Assembly (NCBI GenBank): GCA_947493035.1
Contig: CANLOW010000002.1
Span: forward strand, 464,166 to 528,165
Source: an uncultured Aquimarina sp.
GTDB lineage: Bacteria; Bacteroidota; Bacteroidia; Flavobacteriales; Flavobacteriaceae
Length of the DNA: 64,000 nt
Reading direction: 5' to 3'
The first letter of the stretch is position 1, and each line of letters opens with the position of its first letter. Positions 33,599-43,795 of this stretch are shown here, one piece after another. The notes under the pieces are model-generated. The model was given only the letters and a program-made list of their open reading frames with translations, had not been told where the DNA came from and made no database searches. The translations under genes were made by a program, and so were the position numbers.

Positions 33599-35791
33599 TT
33601 AATTGGCTAATTCAGATATAAACTTGATGCGGTACAAACGCAATTCTTCTTCTTCATAATCTCCATCAAACTCATCCATTGCTTCATCAATACTATCAGT
33701 TTCAGCTTCAAGAAAATAATCATGTATCTCTTCTTGCTGATCTTCATCTAAATGGTCTTCTAACCAATAATCTATATTTAATTTTGTACCACTATAAACA
33801 ATTGCTTCCATTTCAGATATAAACTCATCCATAGATTTACCTTTTGCTTCAGCAATATCTATTAAAGGTAATTTTCTATCAATACTCTGTATGATATACA
33901 ATTTAATAGCACTATTAGCCCCAGTGGTCTTAACAACAAAATCATCTGGACGCACAATATCATTTTCAGCTACATACTCTTTAATTAGCTTTATAAAATC
34001 TTTACCATATTTTTTAGCTTTACCTTCTCCTACACCATGAACATTAGATAATTCTTCTAAAGTCGTAGGGTATTTTAAAGTCATATCTTCTAACGAAGGA
34101 TCTTGAAAAACAATAAAAGGAGGCACAGAAAGCTTTTTCCCTACTTTCTTCCTTAACCCTTTTAATAACTTTAAAAGCTTTTCATCCGTAGAGCCCGCAC
34201 CAGCTTTAACAACAGCAGCTGTATCAGTCTCTTCATAGCTATGATCTTCAGTCATCATAAAACTTTCTGGATTATTCAAATAACCTTCACCTTCAGGTGT
34301 TAATCTAAGAATACCATAAGTTTCTATATCTTTTTTCAAGTAGCCCTTTACTAATACTTGACGGATAAGGGCCATCCAATATTTATCTTCTTTCTCTTTT
34401 CCTGATCCAAAAAATGGTTGGGCCTGAGTTTTATGCGAAATAATTAATGCATTTTCTTTTCCTGTTAGGGTATTAACTATCTCTTTAGATTTATATACTC
34501 CTGAAGTTTTCTGAACGACTTTTAGCAATTTTATCAATTCATCTTTTGCTTCAACCAAAGATTTCGGGTTTCTAACATTATCATCCATGTTAGCACCTTC
34601 GCCAGTAGATTCACAGAATTCTTCTCCGAAATAATGAAGGATAAATTTTCTACGAGAAATTGAAGTTTCAGCAAAAGCTACTACTTCTTGCAATAATGCC
34701 ATTCCTATTTCCTGTTCGGCTACAGGCTTCCCACTCATAAATTTTTCTAGCTTCTCTATATCCTTATACGAATAATAGGCTAGACAATGACCTTCACCTC
34801 CATCACGACCAGCGCGACCAGTTTCTTGATAATAACTTTCTATGCTTTTCGGAATATCATAATGAATTACAAAACGCACATCTGGTTTATCGATACCCAT
34901 ACCAAAAGCAATAGTAGCCACTACTACATCTATTTCTTCCATTAGAAACATATCCTGATGCAAAGCTCTAGTCTTTGCATCCAAACCTGCATGATAAGGG
35001 ACCGCTTTTATTCCATTTACTTGTAATGTCTGAGCTAATTCTTCTACACGTTTTCTACTCAAACAATACACAATACCACTCTTTTCAGCATTTTGCTTTA
35101 CAAAACGAATAATATCTGTATCTACATTTGTTGTCTTAGGACGTACTTCGTAAAAAAGATTAGGTCTATTAAAAGATGCCTTAAAGGTTCTAGCACCTGT
35201 GATACCTAAATTTTTGATAATATCTTCCTGAACTTTAGGGGTAGCTGTGGCTGTCAGGGCTATAATAGGTATACTATCATCTATAGTCCCTACTATTTTT
35301 CTTAAGTTTCTGTAGTCTGGTCTAAAGTCATGACCCCACTCACTTATACAGTGCGCCTCATCTACAGCCAAGAAAGAAATCGTTTGCTGAGAGAGAAATT
35401 GGGCATACTCTTCTTTTGCTAAAGATTCTGGAGCGACATACAGTAATTTTGTAACTCCATTAGCAATATCTTCCTTAACACGAGTAATCTCTGTTTTGTT
35501 TAAAGATGAATTAAGTACATGCGCCACACCTTCTTCAGAAGAAATACTTCTAATAGCATCTACTTGATTTTTCATCAATGCTATTAATGGTGAAACCACA
35601 ATTGCTGTACCCTCCTGCATCAATGCTGGTAGTTGATAACATAGTGATTTCCCTCCCCCTGTGGGCATGATTACAAAAGTATCATCCTTATGCAAAATAC
35701 TCTTTACGACTTGCTCCTGCAAACCTCTAAACTGGCTAAAACCAAAATATTTTTTTAGCGCACCTTGTAGCTCTTTCTCGTTCACTTGCAA
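33599..35791 (-). CDS. recQ: ATP-dependent DNA helicase RecQ
   Basis: Recombination and repair helicase of 730 residues. Motifs are [13 protein letters not shown] (0), [16 protein letters not shown] (I), [19 protein letters not shown] (II), LTATATPKV (III), [14 protein letters not shown] (IV), [20 protein letters not shown] (V) and [13 protein letters not shown] (VI). The zinc-binding subdomain keeps few cysteines, only one near GEEFCE, so the usual four-Cys zinc site looks lost. A winged-helix domain (about 440-500), an HRDC domain (about 530-610: [26 protein letters not shown]) and an acidic tail follow. Single gene, convergent with the TonB-like gene. Confidence 0.95.
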   Translation of the reverse strand: MQVNEKELQGALKKYFGFSQFRGLQEQVVKSILHKDDTFVIMPTGGGKSLCYQLPALMQEGTAIVVSPLIALMKNQVDAIRSISSEEGVAHVLNSSLNKTEITRVKEDIANGVTKLLYVAPESLAKEEYAQFLSQQTISFLAVDEAHCISEWGHDFRPDYRNLRKIVGTIDDSIPIIALTATATPKVQEDIIKNLGITGARTFKASFNRPNLFYEVRPKTTNVDTDIIRFVKQNAEKSGIVYCLSRKRVEELAQTLQVNGIKAVPYHAGLDAKTRALHQDMFLMEEIDVVVATIAFGMGIDKPDVRFVIHYDIPKSIESYYQETGRAGRDGGEGHCLAYYSYKDIEKLEKFMSGKPVAEQEIGMALLQEVVAFAETSISRRKFILHYFGEEFCESTGEGANMDDNVRNPKSLVEAKDELIKLLKVVQKTSGVYKSKEIVNTLTGKENALIISHKTQAQPFFGSGKEKEDKYWMALIRQVLVKGYLKKDIETYGILRLTPEGEGYLNNPESFMMTEDHSYEETDTAAVVKAGAGSTDEKLLKLLKGLRKKVGKKLSVPPFIVFQDPSLEDMTLKYPTTLEELSNVHGVGEGKAKKYGKDFIKLIKEYVAENDIVRPDDFVVKTTGANSAIKLYIIQSIDRKLPLIDIAEAKGKSMDEFISEMEAIVYSGTKLNIDYWLEDHLDEDQQEEIHDYFLEAETDSIDEAMDEFDGDYEEEELRLYRIKFISELAN

Positions 35792-36047
35792 AAAAATTAT
35801 AACATTGAAGTTAAGATTTATGAATCTATTCTCCTAATAAATTTATCTTAATCCCCTATACGCAAGTACATTTTAACATTTAAAAATGTACTTCAAAAAT
35901 ATGGTTAACCCAATTTTAACCAATAGATTTGTGTTTTGAAAGTGATGTAAAATTAACATTTTTTTATGGTTTCACAAATGATTCATTTTTGCCTTGAAGA
36001 GAATTATTAAAAAACTGTAAATCAACACTGAATCTTTAGTTGTTTCA

Positions 36048-36887
36048 ATGAGTAAGAGTAAAAAAAGCCCTCAGCACATGTCGTTTCTAGATCATCTCGA
36101 AGACCTAAGATGGCACTTGATACGATCCACCCTTGCAGTCGTTATTGGTGGGATTATCGCTTTTATGTTAAAAGAATTCATTTTTGATACTATATTATTT
36201 GGCCCAAAACGTACCGACTTTTGGACTTATAGAATGTTATGCACAATTACTACTAAATTAGGTTTCGATCAAACCTTTTGTTTTGACGAACTCCCTTTTA
36301 TTATACAAAGTAGAAAAGTTGCCGAACAATTCTCTGCTCACCTTTGGGCTTCTGTAACTGTTGGTTTTATTATTGCTTTTCCATACATATTATATCAATT
36401 TTGGAGTTTCATAAGACCTGCTCTATATGATAATGAACGTAAGAACGCTAAAGGTTTCATTCTAATTTCTTCATTACTTTTTTTCTTAGGTGTATTATTT
36501 GGGTATTATATCATTTCTCCCTTATCAATCAATTTCCTAGGGAGCTACAATATTAGTAATCAAGTTGTAAATGAATTCGATTTATCGAGCTATATCGGAC
36601 TTGTACGCACCTCTGCCCTATCATGTGGTTTAGTTTTCGAATTACCTATTATCATGTACTTTTTAGCTAGAGTTGGATTGGTAACCCCAACACTTCTGAA
36701 AGACTATAGAAAATTTGCTATTGTAGGGGTATTAATTCTATCCGCAGTTATAACACCTCCTGACATAGCTAGTCAGGTTATTGTAAGTATACCTATTCTT
36801 ATTTTATATGAGATTAGTATTGTCATTACAAGGATTGTTCAAAAACGTCCTCCTGCAACAAACACTGATAATTATCCGTTAGCTTAA
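36048..36887 (+). CDS. tatC: Sec-independent protein translocase TatC
   Basis: Core receptor of the twin-arginine pathway, 279 residues. It binds the RR signal peptides of folded cargo at the inner membrane. Characteristic regions: [17 protein letters not shown] near the N-terminus (conserved E in the first cytoplasmic segment), [37 protein letters not shown], and [26 protein letters not shown]. Six membrane helices can be counted. A longer periplasmic loop (about 50-100, with [10 protein letters not shown]) is common in Bacteroidota. It lies 28 nt upstream of lptB, so the two are likely one transcript. Confidence 0.95.
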   Translation: MSKSKKSPQHMSFLDHLEDLRWHLIRSTLAVVIGGIIAFMLKEFIFDTILFGPKRTDFWTYRMLCTITTKLGFDQTFCFDELPFIIQSRKVAEQFSAHLWASVTVGFIIAFPYILYQFWSFIRPALYDNERKNAKGFILISSLLFFLGVLFGYYIISPLSINFLGSYNISNQVVNEFDLSSYIGLVRTSALSCGLVFELPIIMYFLARVGLVTPTLLKDYRKFAIVGVLILSAVITPPDIASQVIVSIPILILYEISIVITRIVQKRPPATNTDNYPLA

Positions 36888-36915
36888 AGTAGAACTATAT
36901 TGTACATTTGATTTT

Positions 36916-37656
36916 ATGAAGTTAAGAGCTGAAAATTTAGTTAAAACATACAAAGGTAAAAAAGCTGTTAAGGGGATCTCTATTGAAGTTAACCAAGGAG
37001 AGATTGTAGGTTTATTAGGCCCAAATGGTGCAGGAAAGACCACCTCTTTTTACATGATCGTTGGTTTTGTAAAGCCTACTGAAGGTGCAATTTTCCTTAA
37101 TGATACTGAGATCACAAAATTCCCTATGTACAAAAGAGCTCAAAATGGTATTGGGTACTTGGCTCAAGAACAATCTATTTTTAGAAAACTAACTGTTGAA
37201 GAAAATATTCTTAGCGTACTTCAATTAACTAATCTTAGTAAACAAGAACAAAAAGATAAATTAGAATCACTTATTGAAGAATTTGGTTTAGAAGAACGCC
37301 GCAATCGAAAAGGTGATTTATTAAGTGGTGGAGAACGTAGAAGGACTGAAATTGCCCGTGCTTTAGCTACCAACCCTAATTTTATTTTATTAGATGAACC
37401 TTTTGCTGGTGTTGACCCTGTCGCCGTAGAAGATATTCAACGAATTATCGCTAGACTGAAACAAAAGAATATTGGTATTCTTATTACCGATCACAACGTA
37501 CAGGAAACACTTGCCATTACTGACAAGACTTACTTAATGTTCGAAGGAAGCATATTAAAACATGGAATTCCTGAAGAATTAGCAGAAGATGAAATGGTAC
37601 GTAAAGTATACCTTGGTCAAAATTTTGAATTACGAAAAAAGAAATTAGAATTTTAA
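36916..37656 (+). CDS. lptB: LPS export ABC transporter ATPase LptB
   Basis: ATPase powering LPS extraction from the inner membrane (LptB2FG), 246 residues. Walker [19 protein letters not shown]-loop [18 protein letters not shown], signature [17 protein letters not shown], Walker [20 protein letters not shown] and switch His in [10 protein letters not shown] all match LptB. The [10 protein letters not shown] form and the VDP after the Walker B are specific to LptB. It follows tatC by 28 nt. The permease genes lptFG are not in this window; an OstA/LptA-like gene is present about 7 kb away. Confidence 0.95.
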   Translation: MKLRAENLVKTYKGKKAVKGISIEVNQGEIVGLLGPNGAGKTTSFYMIVGFVKPTEGAIFLNDTEITKFPMYKRAQNGIGYLAQEQSIFRKLTVEENILSVLQLTNLSKQEQKDKLESLIEEFGLEERRNRKGDLLSGGERRRTEIARALATNPNFILLDEPFAGVDPVAVEDIQRIIARLKQKNIGILITDHNVQETLAITDKTYLMFEGSILKHGIPEELAEDEMVRKVYLGQNFELRKKKLEF

Positions 37657-37758
37657 TCTCACCTTATAGATTTAATCCCATTGACCTACTTTGTCTTTAA
37701 CAAAAATACATTTCAAACATATACTTTAGATACTGTAACGAAGTAATTGATTGCTGAT

Positions 37759-38502
37759 CTACTTTTTTGCGACGATTCTATTTTCAATTATTGAAAATAA
37801 AATATACATCAAAATTAGATATAACAATCCTTCATATCTGAATCCTATTAATAGCAGTAAGCTTAATGTTAAAAAAACATATTTAAAAATATTTTCTTTC
37901 AAGTTAAAAGTTTTAAACTTCAACGCCATAAGAGGCAAGTTCATATTCATCAGAAAAACACTAAGAAAAGTAAAACCTACCAAAAACCAGCTATTCTTTG
38001 TAAGAGCTACCAACCAAGGTTGATCACCTTTAAGGTTTATCAATATTAAACTCATTATTAATAATGTATTTGCAGGAGTAGGCAATCCTATAAATGAAGT
38101 TGTTTGCCTAGTGTCAATATTAAATTTAGCTAAACGATATCCCGCACCCGCTGTAATAACAAAACCTAGTAAAGGAAGCCAATCGATAAGATCATAGGTT
38201 GGTAATGACGATGGTAAAAAAGGTGACACTTCAGTTGAATACCTTATTAAATAAAACATCAATGCCCCTGGAAACATACCGCTAGTAATTAAATCTGCCA
38301 TCGAATCTAGCTGTAATCCAAATTCACTTTGTACTTTTAATATTCTAGCTGCAAAACCATCAAAAAAATCTAAAACAATACCAAAAACGGCAAATAAACA
38401 ACCAATATAAATATGTTCTTGAAACACAAAATATACCGCTATGCAACCACTAAAAAGGTTTCCAAGGGTAATAATGTTAGGGATATGACGTTTAAATGAC
38501 AT
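37759..38502 (-). CDS. pssA: CDP-diacylglycerol-serine O-phosphatidyltransferase
   Basis: Inner-membrane enzyme of 247 residues making phosphatidylserine, the precursor of phosphatidylethanolamine. The CDP-alcohol phosphatidyltransferase motif D-x2-D-G-x2-A-R-x8-G-x3-D-x3-D is seen as DFFDGFAARILKVQSEFGLQLDSMADL (about 45-71). NIITLGNLFSGCIAVYFV at the N-terminus and at least six hydrophobic helices are typical. The strong T-S-G-M-F-P-G after the last Asp fits PssA subclass II. Single gene, convergent with lptB. Confidence 0.9.
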   Translation of the reverse strand: MSFKRHIPNIITLGNLFSGCIAVYFVFQEHIYIGCLFAVFGIVLDFFDGFAARILKVQSEFGLQLDSMADLITSGMFPGALMFYLIRYSTEVSPFLPSSLPTYDLIDWLPLLGFVITAGAGYRLAKFNIDTRQTTSFIGLPTPANTLLIMSLILINLKGDQPWLVALTKNSWFLVGFTFLSVFLMNMNLPLMALKFKTFNLKENIFKYVFLTLSLLLLIGFRYEGLLYLILMYILFSIIENRIVAKK

Positions 38503-38605
38503 GTTTTTATGTAGATTTCGTTTATTTAATGTATGATACTTTAGACCAACACCAATTAAAATTATATTTTAGCAAAGTTGTAATTTTTTATAAAATAGAA
38601 AAAAC

Positions 38606-39727
38606 TTGAGAGCACCATTTATTTTCTTAATTGCCTTTTTTAGTCTCGGACAACTTATAGGACAGGTTCGAAACTATTCAAATGAATTTCTGGCTATCGG
38701 TGTCGATGCTGCTGCTTTTGGTAAAGGAAATTCGGTAGTAGCTTCTACAGGTAACATTAATTCTATATACTGGAATCCTGCTGGTTTAAATCAAATAGAC
38801 AATAAGCAAGTAGCCTTAATGCATGCTTCTTATTTTGGAAATATAGCCAACTTCGATTATCTAGCTTTTGCTACTCCCCTTGACGATTATAGCAGTATAG
38901 GTATTGGGGCAATTCGCTTAGGAATTGATGATATTCTTGATACAAGGAATTTAGTAATTGATGATCAAAATTTAACTCCTTTTGATGAGTTAAAACGATT
39001 TTCAACGGCCGATTATGGTTTTTTAGTTTCTTATTCTCGAAAAGCATTTAATAACGATAATTTCTCATACGGAGTATCTGCTAAAGTGATCAGAAGAGTT
39101 ATAGGTGATTTTGCTTCTTCTTGGGGGTTCGGACTAGATGTAGGAATTCAAGGGAATTCTAAAGACGGAAAATGGAAGTATGGAGCCATTGCTCGAGACA
39201 TAACAACAACATACAACTCATGGCAAGTTGAAGACAACATTTTTGCTAATCAACCTGACACAGGTGTGCGTGAAAGACTTTTAGAAGAACAAGAAGCTGT
39301 AGAAGACACAGAAATTACGTTACCTAGCTTACAAGTAGGTCTTGCACGAGATATCGAATTTACAAGAGATTTTGTAATGAACTTAGAAACCAATGTCAAT
39401 GTTCGTTTTGCACAAACTAATGATATTATTAGCAATGGAAACTTTAGTATATCTCCTTCGCTAGGTTTTGAATTAAATTATCAAAAAATCGCCTATTTGA
39501 GAGGTGGAGTCAACAATTTTCAAAACGAAAGACAATTTGACGACTCTGAACGTACTGCCTTTCAACCTAGCTTTGGTCTTGGTTTTTCTTACAGAGGTAT
39601 CACAGTAGATTATGCCTTAACAGATATAGGAGATCAAAGTATTGCCTTAGCCTCTAATATCTTCTCTATTATTATCGATTGGAGTTTATTTGATGGCAAA
39701 TCTACTGCTGCATATAGTCGTAGATAA
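38606..39727 (+). CDS. PorV/PorQ-family outer-membrane beta-barrel
   Basis: Outer-membrane barrel of 373 residues of the PorV/PorQ family, linked in Bacteroidota with type IX secretion. The signal peptide RAPFIFLIAFFSLGQLIGQ begins after a TTG codon. TTG is the only start available, as a stop lies five codons upstream. Family landmarks are FLAIGVDAAAFGKGNSVVA, INSIYWNPAGL, VALMHASYFGNIANFDYLAFATPL, GFLVSYSRKAF, and a C-terminal barrel strand ending ISIIIDWSLF. Which of PorV, PorQ or a general paralogue it is cannot be fixed by eye. No other T9SS gene is nearby. Confidence 0.85.
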   Translation: MRAPFIFLIAFFSLGQLIGQVRNYSNEFLAIGVDAAAFGKGNSVVASTGNINSIYWNPAGLNQIDNKQVALMHASYFGNIANFDYLAFATPLDDYSSIGIGAIRLGIDDILDTRNLVIDDQNLTPFDELKRFSTADYGFLVSYSRKAFNNDNFSYGVSAKVIRRVIGDFASSWGFGLDVGIQGNSKDGKWKYGAIARDITTTYNSWQVEDNIFANQPDTGVRERLLEEQEAVEDTEITLPSLQVGLARDIEFTRDFVMNLETNVNVRFAQTNDIISNGNFSISPSLGFELNYQKIAYLRGGVNNFQNERQFDDSERTAFQPSFGLGFSYRGITVDYALTDIGDQSIALASNIFSIIIDWSLFDGKSTAAYSRR

Positions 39728-39840
39728 ATTTCTTCATAAGACCCTAATAGATTGAATTTATTTATCAATATATTTTGAGAAACTCTGTTTCAACCCTAAA
39801 AGAAATCAAAAAATATTTTACAACTATTTACTTATTTAAA

Positions 39841-39890
39841 TATAGTTTATAGGAACTAATTAAATACTTAATTAGTTCCTATAAACTATA
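39841..39890. terminator. Bidirectional terminator with a 23-bp perfect stem
   Basis: Starting TATAGTTTATAGG, a 23-bp perfect inverted repeat with a 4-nt ATAC loop lies between the convergent PorV-like and thioesterase genes. It ends 4 nt before the thioesterase stop. The length of perfect pairing is above average for an intrinsic terminator. Confidence 0.8.
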
Positions 39891-39894
39891 AGTT

Positions 39895-40311
39895 TTAAAC
39901 AGACTGTTTGTTGTTTATCTTTTCTAATAAATAATCTGGGCACCTAATTGGCTTTTTTGTTTTCATATCAACGAACACTAAAGTGGTTTCTCCTGTTGTT
40001 AGTAATTCTTCTTTTTTGTTATGCACTTCGTATTCAAAAATTATCTTAACACCTGGTAATTGTTTTAATGTTGTAGTGATTGTTAATAAATCATCAAAAT
40101 AAGCAGATTTCTTAAAATTTGTAAGTAATGATACTACAGGCAACATTACTCCTCTCTCTTCCATGCTTTTATAAGAAACACCTAAGGCTTCAAGCCATTC
40201 GATACGTGCTATTTCGAAATATTGAGCATAATTTCCATGATGAACCACTCCCATCTGATCGGTTTCGGCATACCTAACTTTAATAACACTTTTAAAAGGA
40301 ATTTTTGACAT
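39895..40311 (-). CDS. Acyl-CoA thioesterase (YbgC/4-HBA-CoA thioesterase type)
   Basis: Hot-dog fold thioesterase of 138 residues that releases free acid from acyl-CoA. The active-site signature is VRYAETDQMGVVHHGNYAQYFEIARIEWL with its catalytic Asp (D in TDQMG). SYKSMEERGVMLPVVSLLTNFKKSAYFDDLLTI is the following helix and strand of the YbgC class. The gene is divergent from dnaA with about 200 nt between starts. The substrate is unknown. Confidence 0.88.
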   Translation of the reverse strand: MSKIPFKSVIKVRYAETDQMGVVHHGNYAQYFEIARIEWLEALGVSYKSMEERGVMLPVVSLLTNFKKSAYFDDLLTITTTLKQLPGVKIIFEYEVHNKKEELLTTGETTLVFVDMKTKKPIRCPDYLLEKINNKQSV

Positions 40312-40510
40312 TTTATCGATTTTGGGAATTTAAATTTTGTTGACAACTATTATTTACTAATTAGGTAAAAAAAAAATAGGATGCAATATGAAATCTTTTT
40401 TTTTATTGCCTTTTTTGTTCACATATTTGTGATGCTGATAAAAGGAGTTAAATCCGATTATTCTAGCCCTGAAATTTAACACTTTAAACCTTCAAATGCT
40501 CTCCAACACG

Positions 40511-41938
40511 ATGAACATAACTGCTCAAGCGGCATGGAATAATTGTCTCTCATTCATAAAGGATAATATTTCACCTCAAGCATTCAAAACTTGGTTCGAA
40601 CCTATACAACCAGTTAAATTAGTAGATGCAGCATTGAGTATACAAGTTCCTAGTAAATTCTTTTACGAATGGCTAGAAGAACACTATGTAGACTTACTAA
40701 AGATTGCCTTAATGCGTCAACTCGGTGAAACTGCAAAATTACTTTATGTGATTCGTATGGAAAACACGACTGACGATAGTGAAGGTTTTACAGAAAAGAT
40801 ACCTAGTGCGAACAGATCGGCTGTTGGTACTCAAAAAGTAAATGTTCCTGTTAGAACAAAAAGTCCTGAACTTAGAAATCCGTTTATCATTCCAGGAATA
40901 AGAGATGTTAAAATCGATTCGCAATTAAATGCGAATTATAATTTTGAAAATTTCTTAGAAGGTGATTCAAATCGATTAGCTAGATCGGCAAGTTATGCGG
41001 TAGCAAATAAACCAGGAGGTACTTCATTTAACCCTTTACTTATTTTTGGAGGAGTAGGTTTAGGGAAAACACATTTAGCGCATGCTATTGGAGTCGAGAT
41101 TAAAGATAAATTTCCTGATAAGACTGTTCTGTATATTTCTGCTGAAAAATTTACACAGCAATACATAGAGTCTGTTAAGAATAATAACAGGAATGACTTT
41201 ATACATTTCTACCAAATCATAGATGTATTAATTGTTGATGATATTCAATTATTATCAGGTAAAGCTGGTACTCAAGATGTCTTTTTCCACATATTTAATC
41301 ATTTACATCAAAATGGAAAGCAGGTTATTTTGACAAGTGACAAAGCACCCGTAGACATGCAAGACATAGAGCAACGCTTATTGTCTCGTTTTAAATGGGG
41401 ACTTTCTGCTGAATTGAATCAACCTGACTTTGAAACACGTATTTCTATTATAAACAATAAATTATATAGAGATGGTGTCGAGATGCCTGAAGAGATTATT
41501 GAATTTTTGGCACACAATATTCAAACTAATATTCGTGAATTAGAAGGAGCAATCATATCATTAATTGCACATTCCTCTTTTAACAAAAAAGAAATAACGC
41601 TTGATCTTGCTAAGACAATCGTAGAGAATTATGTTAAAAACACTAAGAAGGAAGTATCTATAGAATACATCCAAAGAGTTGTTAGTGACTATTTTCAAAT
41701 GGATGTTGCAACACTTCAGTCTAAAACAAGAAAGCGACACATTGTACAAGCTCGTCAATTAGCGATGTACTTTGCTAAGAAATTAACTAAAGCTTCATTA
41801 GCTAGTATTGGTAGCCAAATAGGAAAAAGAGACCATGCAACAGTATTACACGCATGTAAAACGGTAGATAACCTAACAATGACTGATAAACAGTTTAAAA
41901 AATACGTTGAGGATCTTACCAAAAAACTAAGTATGTAA
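40511..41938 (+). CDS. dnaA: Chromosomal replication initiator protein DnaA
   Basis: Initiator protein of 475 residues. Domain I WNNCLSFIKDNISPQAFKTWFEPI is the helicase-loading region, followed by a linker (about 80-130), AAA+ Walker A FGGVGLGKTHLAHAIG, Walker B IDVLIVDDIQLLSGK and the domain IV DNA-binding helix-turn-helix IGSQIGKRDHATVLHACKTV. The start is set at MNITAQAAW, the usual flavobacterial form, rather than the Met 15 nt upstream. Its stop overlaps the phosphatase start by one base (TAATG). No dnaN is next to it, and no TTATCCACA-type DnaA boxes were seen in the upstream gap, so this need not be the origin. Confidence 0.97.
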   Translation: MNITAQAAWNNCLSFIKDNISPQAFKTWFEPIQPVKLVDAALSIQVPSKFFYEWLEEHYVDLLKIALMRQLGETAKLLYVIRMENTTDDSEGFTEKIPSANRSAVGTQKVNVPVRTKSPELRNPFIIPGIRDVKIDSQLNANYNFENFLEGDSNRLARSASYAVANKPGGTSFNPLLIFGGVGLGKTHLAHAIGVEIKDKFPDKTVLYISAEKFTQQYIESVKNNNRNDFIHFYQIIDVLIVDDIQLLSGKAGTQDVFFHIFNHLHQNGKQVILTSDKAPVDMQDIEQRLLSRFKWGLSAELNQPDFETRISIINNKLYRDGVEMPEEIIEFLAHNIQTNIRELEGAIISLIAHSSFNKKEITLDLAKTIVENYVKNTKKEVSIEYIQRVVSDYFQMDVATLQSKTRKRHIVQARQLAMYFAKKLTKASLASIGSQIGKRDHATVLHACKTVDNLTMTDKQFKKYVEDLTKKLSM

Positions 41939-42396
41939 TGCCTGAAAAGATTAAAATCTTAATGGTTTGCCTAGGGAATATTTGCAGATCTCCTCTGGCA
42001 CATGGTATCTTAGAAAGTAAATTAGATCCTACTAAATATAAAATAGATTCGGCTGGAACAGGTGATTATCATATAGGTAAGTTACCTGATCCTCGCTCGA
42101 TTGCTACTGCTCAAAAACATGGGCTTAATATCACTAATCAAAGAGCTCAGCAATTTAAAACGGCTCACTTCGATGAATTTGATCATATTTTTGTGATGGA
42201 TCAAAGTAACTATCAAAATGTTATCAAGTTGGCTAACAATGAGCTTCATGAAAATAAAGTAAAACTTATTCTTAACGAAATAAGTCCCAATTCTGACTCA
42301 GAAGTCCCAGACCCTTATTATGGAGGCGATCAAGGTTTTGAAAATGTATATCAGATGCTAGATGAAGCTTGTAATAAAATTGCTGCTCGTATTTAA
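41938..42396 (+). CDS. Low-molecular-weight protein tyrosine phosphatase
   Basis: Cytoplasmic tyrosine phosphatase of 152 residues. The P-loop VCLGNICRSPLAHGIL shows the C-x5-R-S signature with nucleophile Cys. The general acid Asp is in VPDPYYGG, typical of the LMW-PTP family. It begins one base before the end of dnaA (TAATG), so it is probably translated by coupling to dnaA. This dnaA-phosphatase pairing is common in Flavobacteriia. A downstream partner gene is the tetrapyrrole-methylase-like protein after a 156-nt gap. Confidence 0.92.
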   Translation: MPEKIKILMVCLGNICRSPLAHGILESKLDPTKYKIDSAGTGDYHIGKLPDPRSIATAQKHGLNITNQRAQQFKTAHFDEFDHIFVMDQSNYQNVIKLANNELHENKVKLILNEISPNSDSEVPDPYYGGDQGFENVYQMLDEACNKIAARI

Positions 42397-42552
42397 CTTT
42401 TAATAAATAGTTAAGTACATAAAGTCTCTAACTTAAAAAGAAAGTATATTACCTTTTATCTTAATTAGTTAAGTTAAAAAACTTATATTTCATTTGTGTT
42501 TCATTAAGACTCCCTTAAACACCAAACACTTTCAAATATTAACACTTTTCTT

Positions 42553-43269
42553 ATGGAACAAGAAATTGGCAAAGTATACCTGATACCTACTCGCTTAGGT
42601 GATGAAATCAAACTAGAAGTACTTCCTATTTCGATAAAAAAAATCATCGAACTTACTGATTATTATATTGCTGAAAATGAAAAAACAGCAAGACGTTTCA
42701 TAAAGAAAGTTAGCCCAGGTAAATCACAACCTAGTCTTAAGTTTGAAACTATTAATAAATTCACTGATATTTCAGATATTCCTAGCTTTTTAACCCCTTG
42801 TCTTGAAGGACATAATGTTGGCGTACTTTCAGAAGCTGGTTGCCCGGGTATTGCTGATCCAGGTGCTGAAATTGTCCGTCTTGCACACCAAAAAAACATA
42901 CCTGTTGTTCCACTAATAGGACCTTCTTCAATCCTTTTAGCTATGATGGCCAGTGGAATGAATGGCCAAGGTTTTACTTTTAATGGTTATTTACCAATAG
43001 ATAAACAAGAACGCAAACAATCTATCAAACAAATGGAGCGCTTGTCGTTTGATAAAAATCAATCTCAGATTTTTATAGAAACTCCTTATCGTAATCAAAA
43101 GCTTTTAGAAGACTTTAAAGCTTTTTTACATAAAGACACTAGGCTTTGTATTGCTGTGGATATCACACTTCAAACCGAGTATATAAAAACAAAGACCATT
43201 GCTGAGTGGAATAAAACTACTGTAGATATTCAAAAACGCCCTTGTATATTTATTATTCATCAAGGATAA
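42553..43269 (+). CDS. RsmI-like SAM-dependent methyltransferase
   Basis: Tetrapyrrole-methylase-fold enzyme of 238 residues. RsmI family members add the 2'-O-methyl group to C1402 of 16S rRNA. GKVYLIPTRLGD near the N-terminus, VLSEAGCPGIADPGAEIVRLAHQKNIPVVPLIGPSSILLAMMASGMNGQGFTFNGYLP (SAM-binding) and QIFIETPYRNQKL are diagnostic. The N-terminal P-T-R-L-G-D differs slightly from the usual G-N-L-G-D, typical of the short Bacteroidota paralogue. A true RsmI may exist elsewhere, so the rRNA target is uncertain. Confidence 0.85.
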   Translation: MEQEIGKVYLIPTRLGDEIKLEVLPISIKKIIELTDYYIAENEKTARRFIKKVSPGKSQPSLKFETINKFTDISDIPSFLTPCLEGHNVGVLSEAGCPGIADPGAEIVRLAHQKNIPVVPLIGPSSILLAMMASGMNGQGFTFNGYLPIDKQERKQSIKQMERLSFDKNQSQIFIETPYRNQKLLEDFKAFLHKDTRLCIAVDITLQTEYIKTKTIAEWNKTTVDIQKRPCIFIIHQG

Positions 43270-43463
43270 AACAATTATAGATTACATAATAGCGTTAAAA
43301 AAACAATAACAAAAATATTTGAAAATTAATAGAATTTATATCTAAGACAGGAATAGGAAAACAGTTTAAGCAACGTATTGAATAGCTAGCGTTATTAACC
43401 TAAATCTTTTTCTACATTTTTAAATACTCTAGATTAATATTACATCCATTAGCAACAACAAAC

Positions 43464-43795
43464 AATGAAAACTAAAATCACGAAAAGAGCGTTACTTTTT
43501 ATATTATCAATAAGCTTATTACATTCTTGTGGTTCCTGATGATACTCCTAAAGAGGATGTTTCTCTATGTAATTTTGATGCATTGTTATTAGGACAATGG
43601 AGATGGAATAACCATTTTCACTTATCAAGGCTTCATTTGGTATTTAAATATGATATTAAGTGGACTTATACACTATCTCCAAAACTTAGTGATTATTTGA
43701 ATAAATATAAAGCTCATAAACATAATGAATATCTAATTCCTCCTAAAACACTTAAAAGAGGAAATATTACAACACCTTCATCAGCCAATAAATGA
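43464..43795 (+). pseudogene. Frameshifted lipoprotein gene next to IS200
   Basis: ATG at 43464 opens MKTKITKRALLFILSISLLHSCGS then TGA, which is a lipoprotein signal with lipobox HSC that stops at once. A second frame continues from about 43528 with VPDDTPKEDVSLCNFDALLLGQWRW to the element boundary (43795). A one-base indel near 43535 would join the two frames. On the far side of the IS200 element (44360-44496) a further fragment reads ECKELIQKWALEVYDKW and ends in YAIKY. The simplest reading is one lipoprotein gene broken by frameshift and insertion, though the far fragment's membership is unproven. Confidence 0.6.

Noticed and set aside
36902..36909. TACATTTG before lptB as a promoter
   Set aside because: It matches TAnnTTTG but would start transcription at or within the ATG, and tatC is just 28 nt upstream, so co-transcription is more likely.
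40312..40510. A replication origin upstream of dnaA
   Set aside because: No cluster of TTATCCACA-like DnaA boxes or clear AT-unwinding array was seen, and dnaN is not adjacent.
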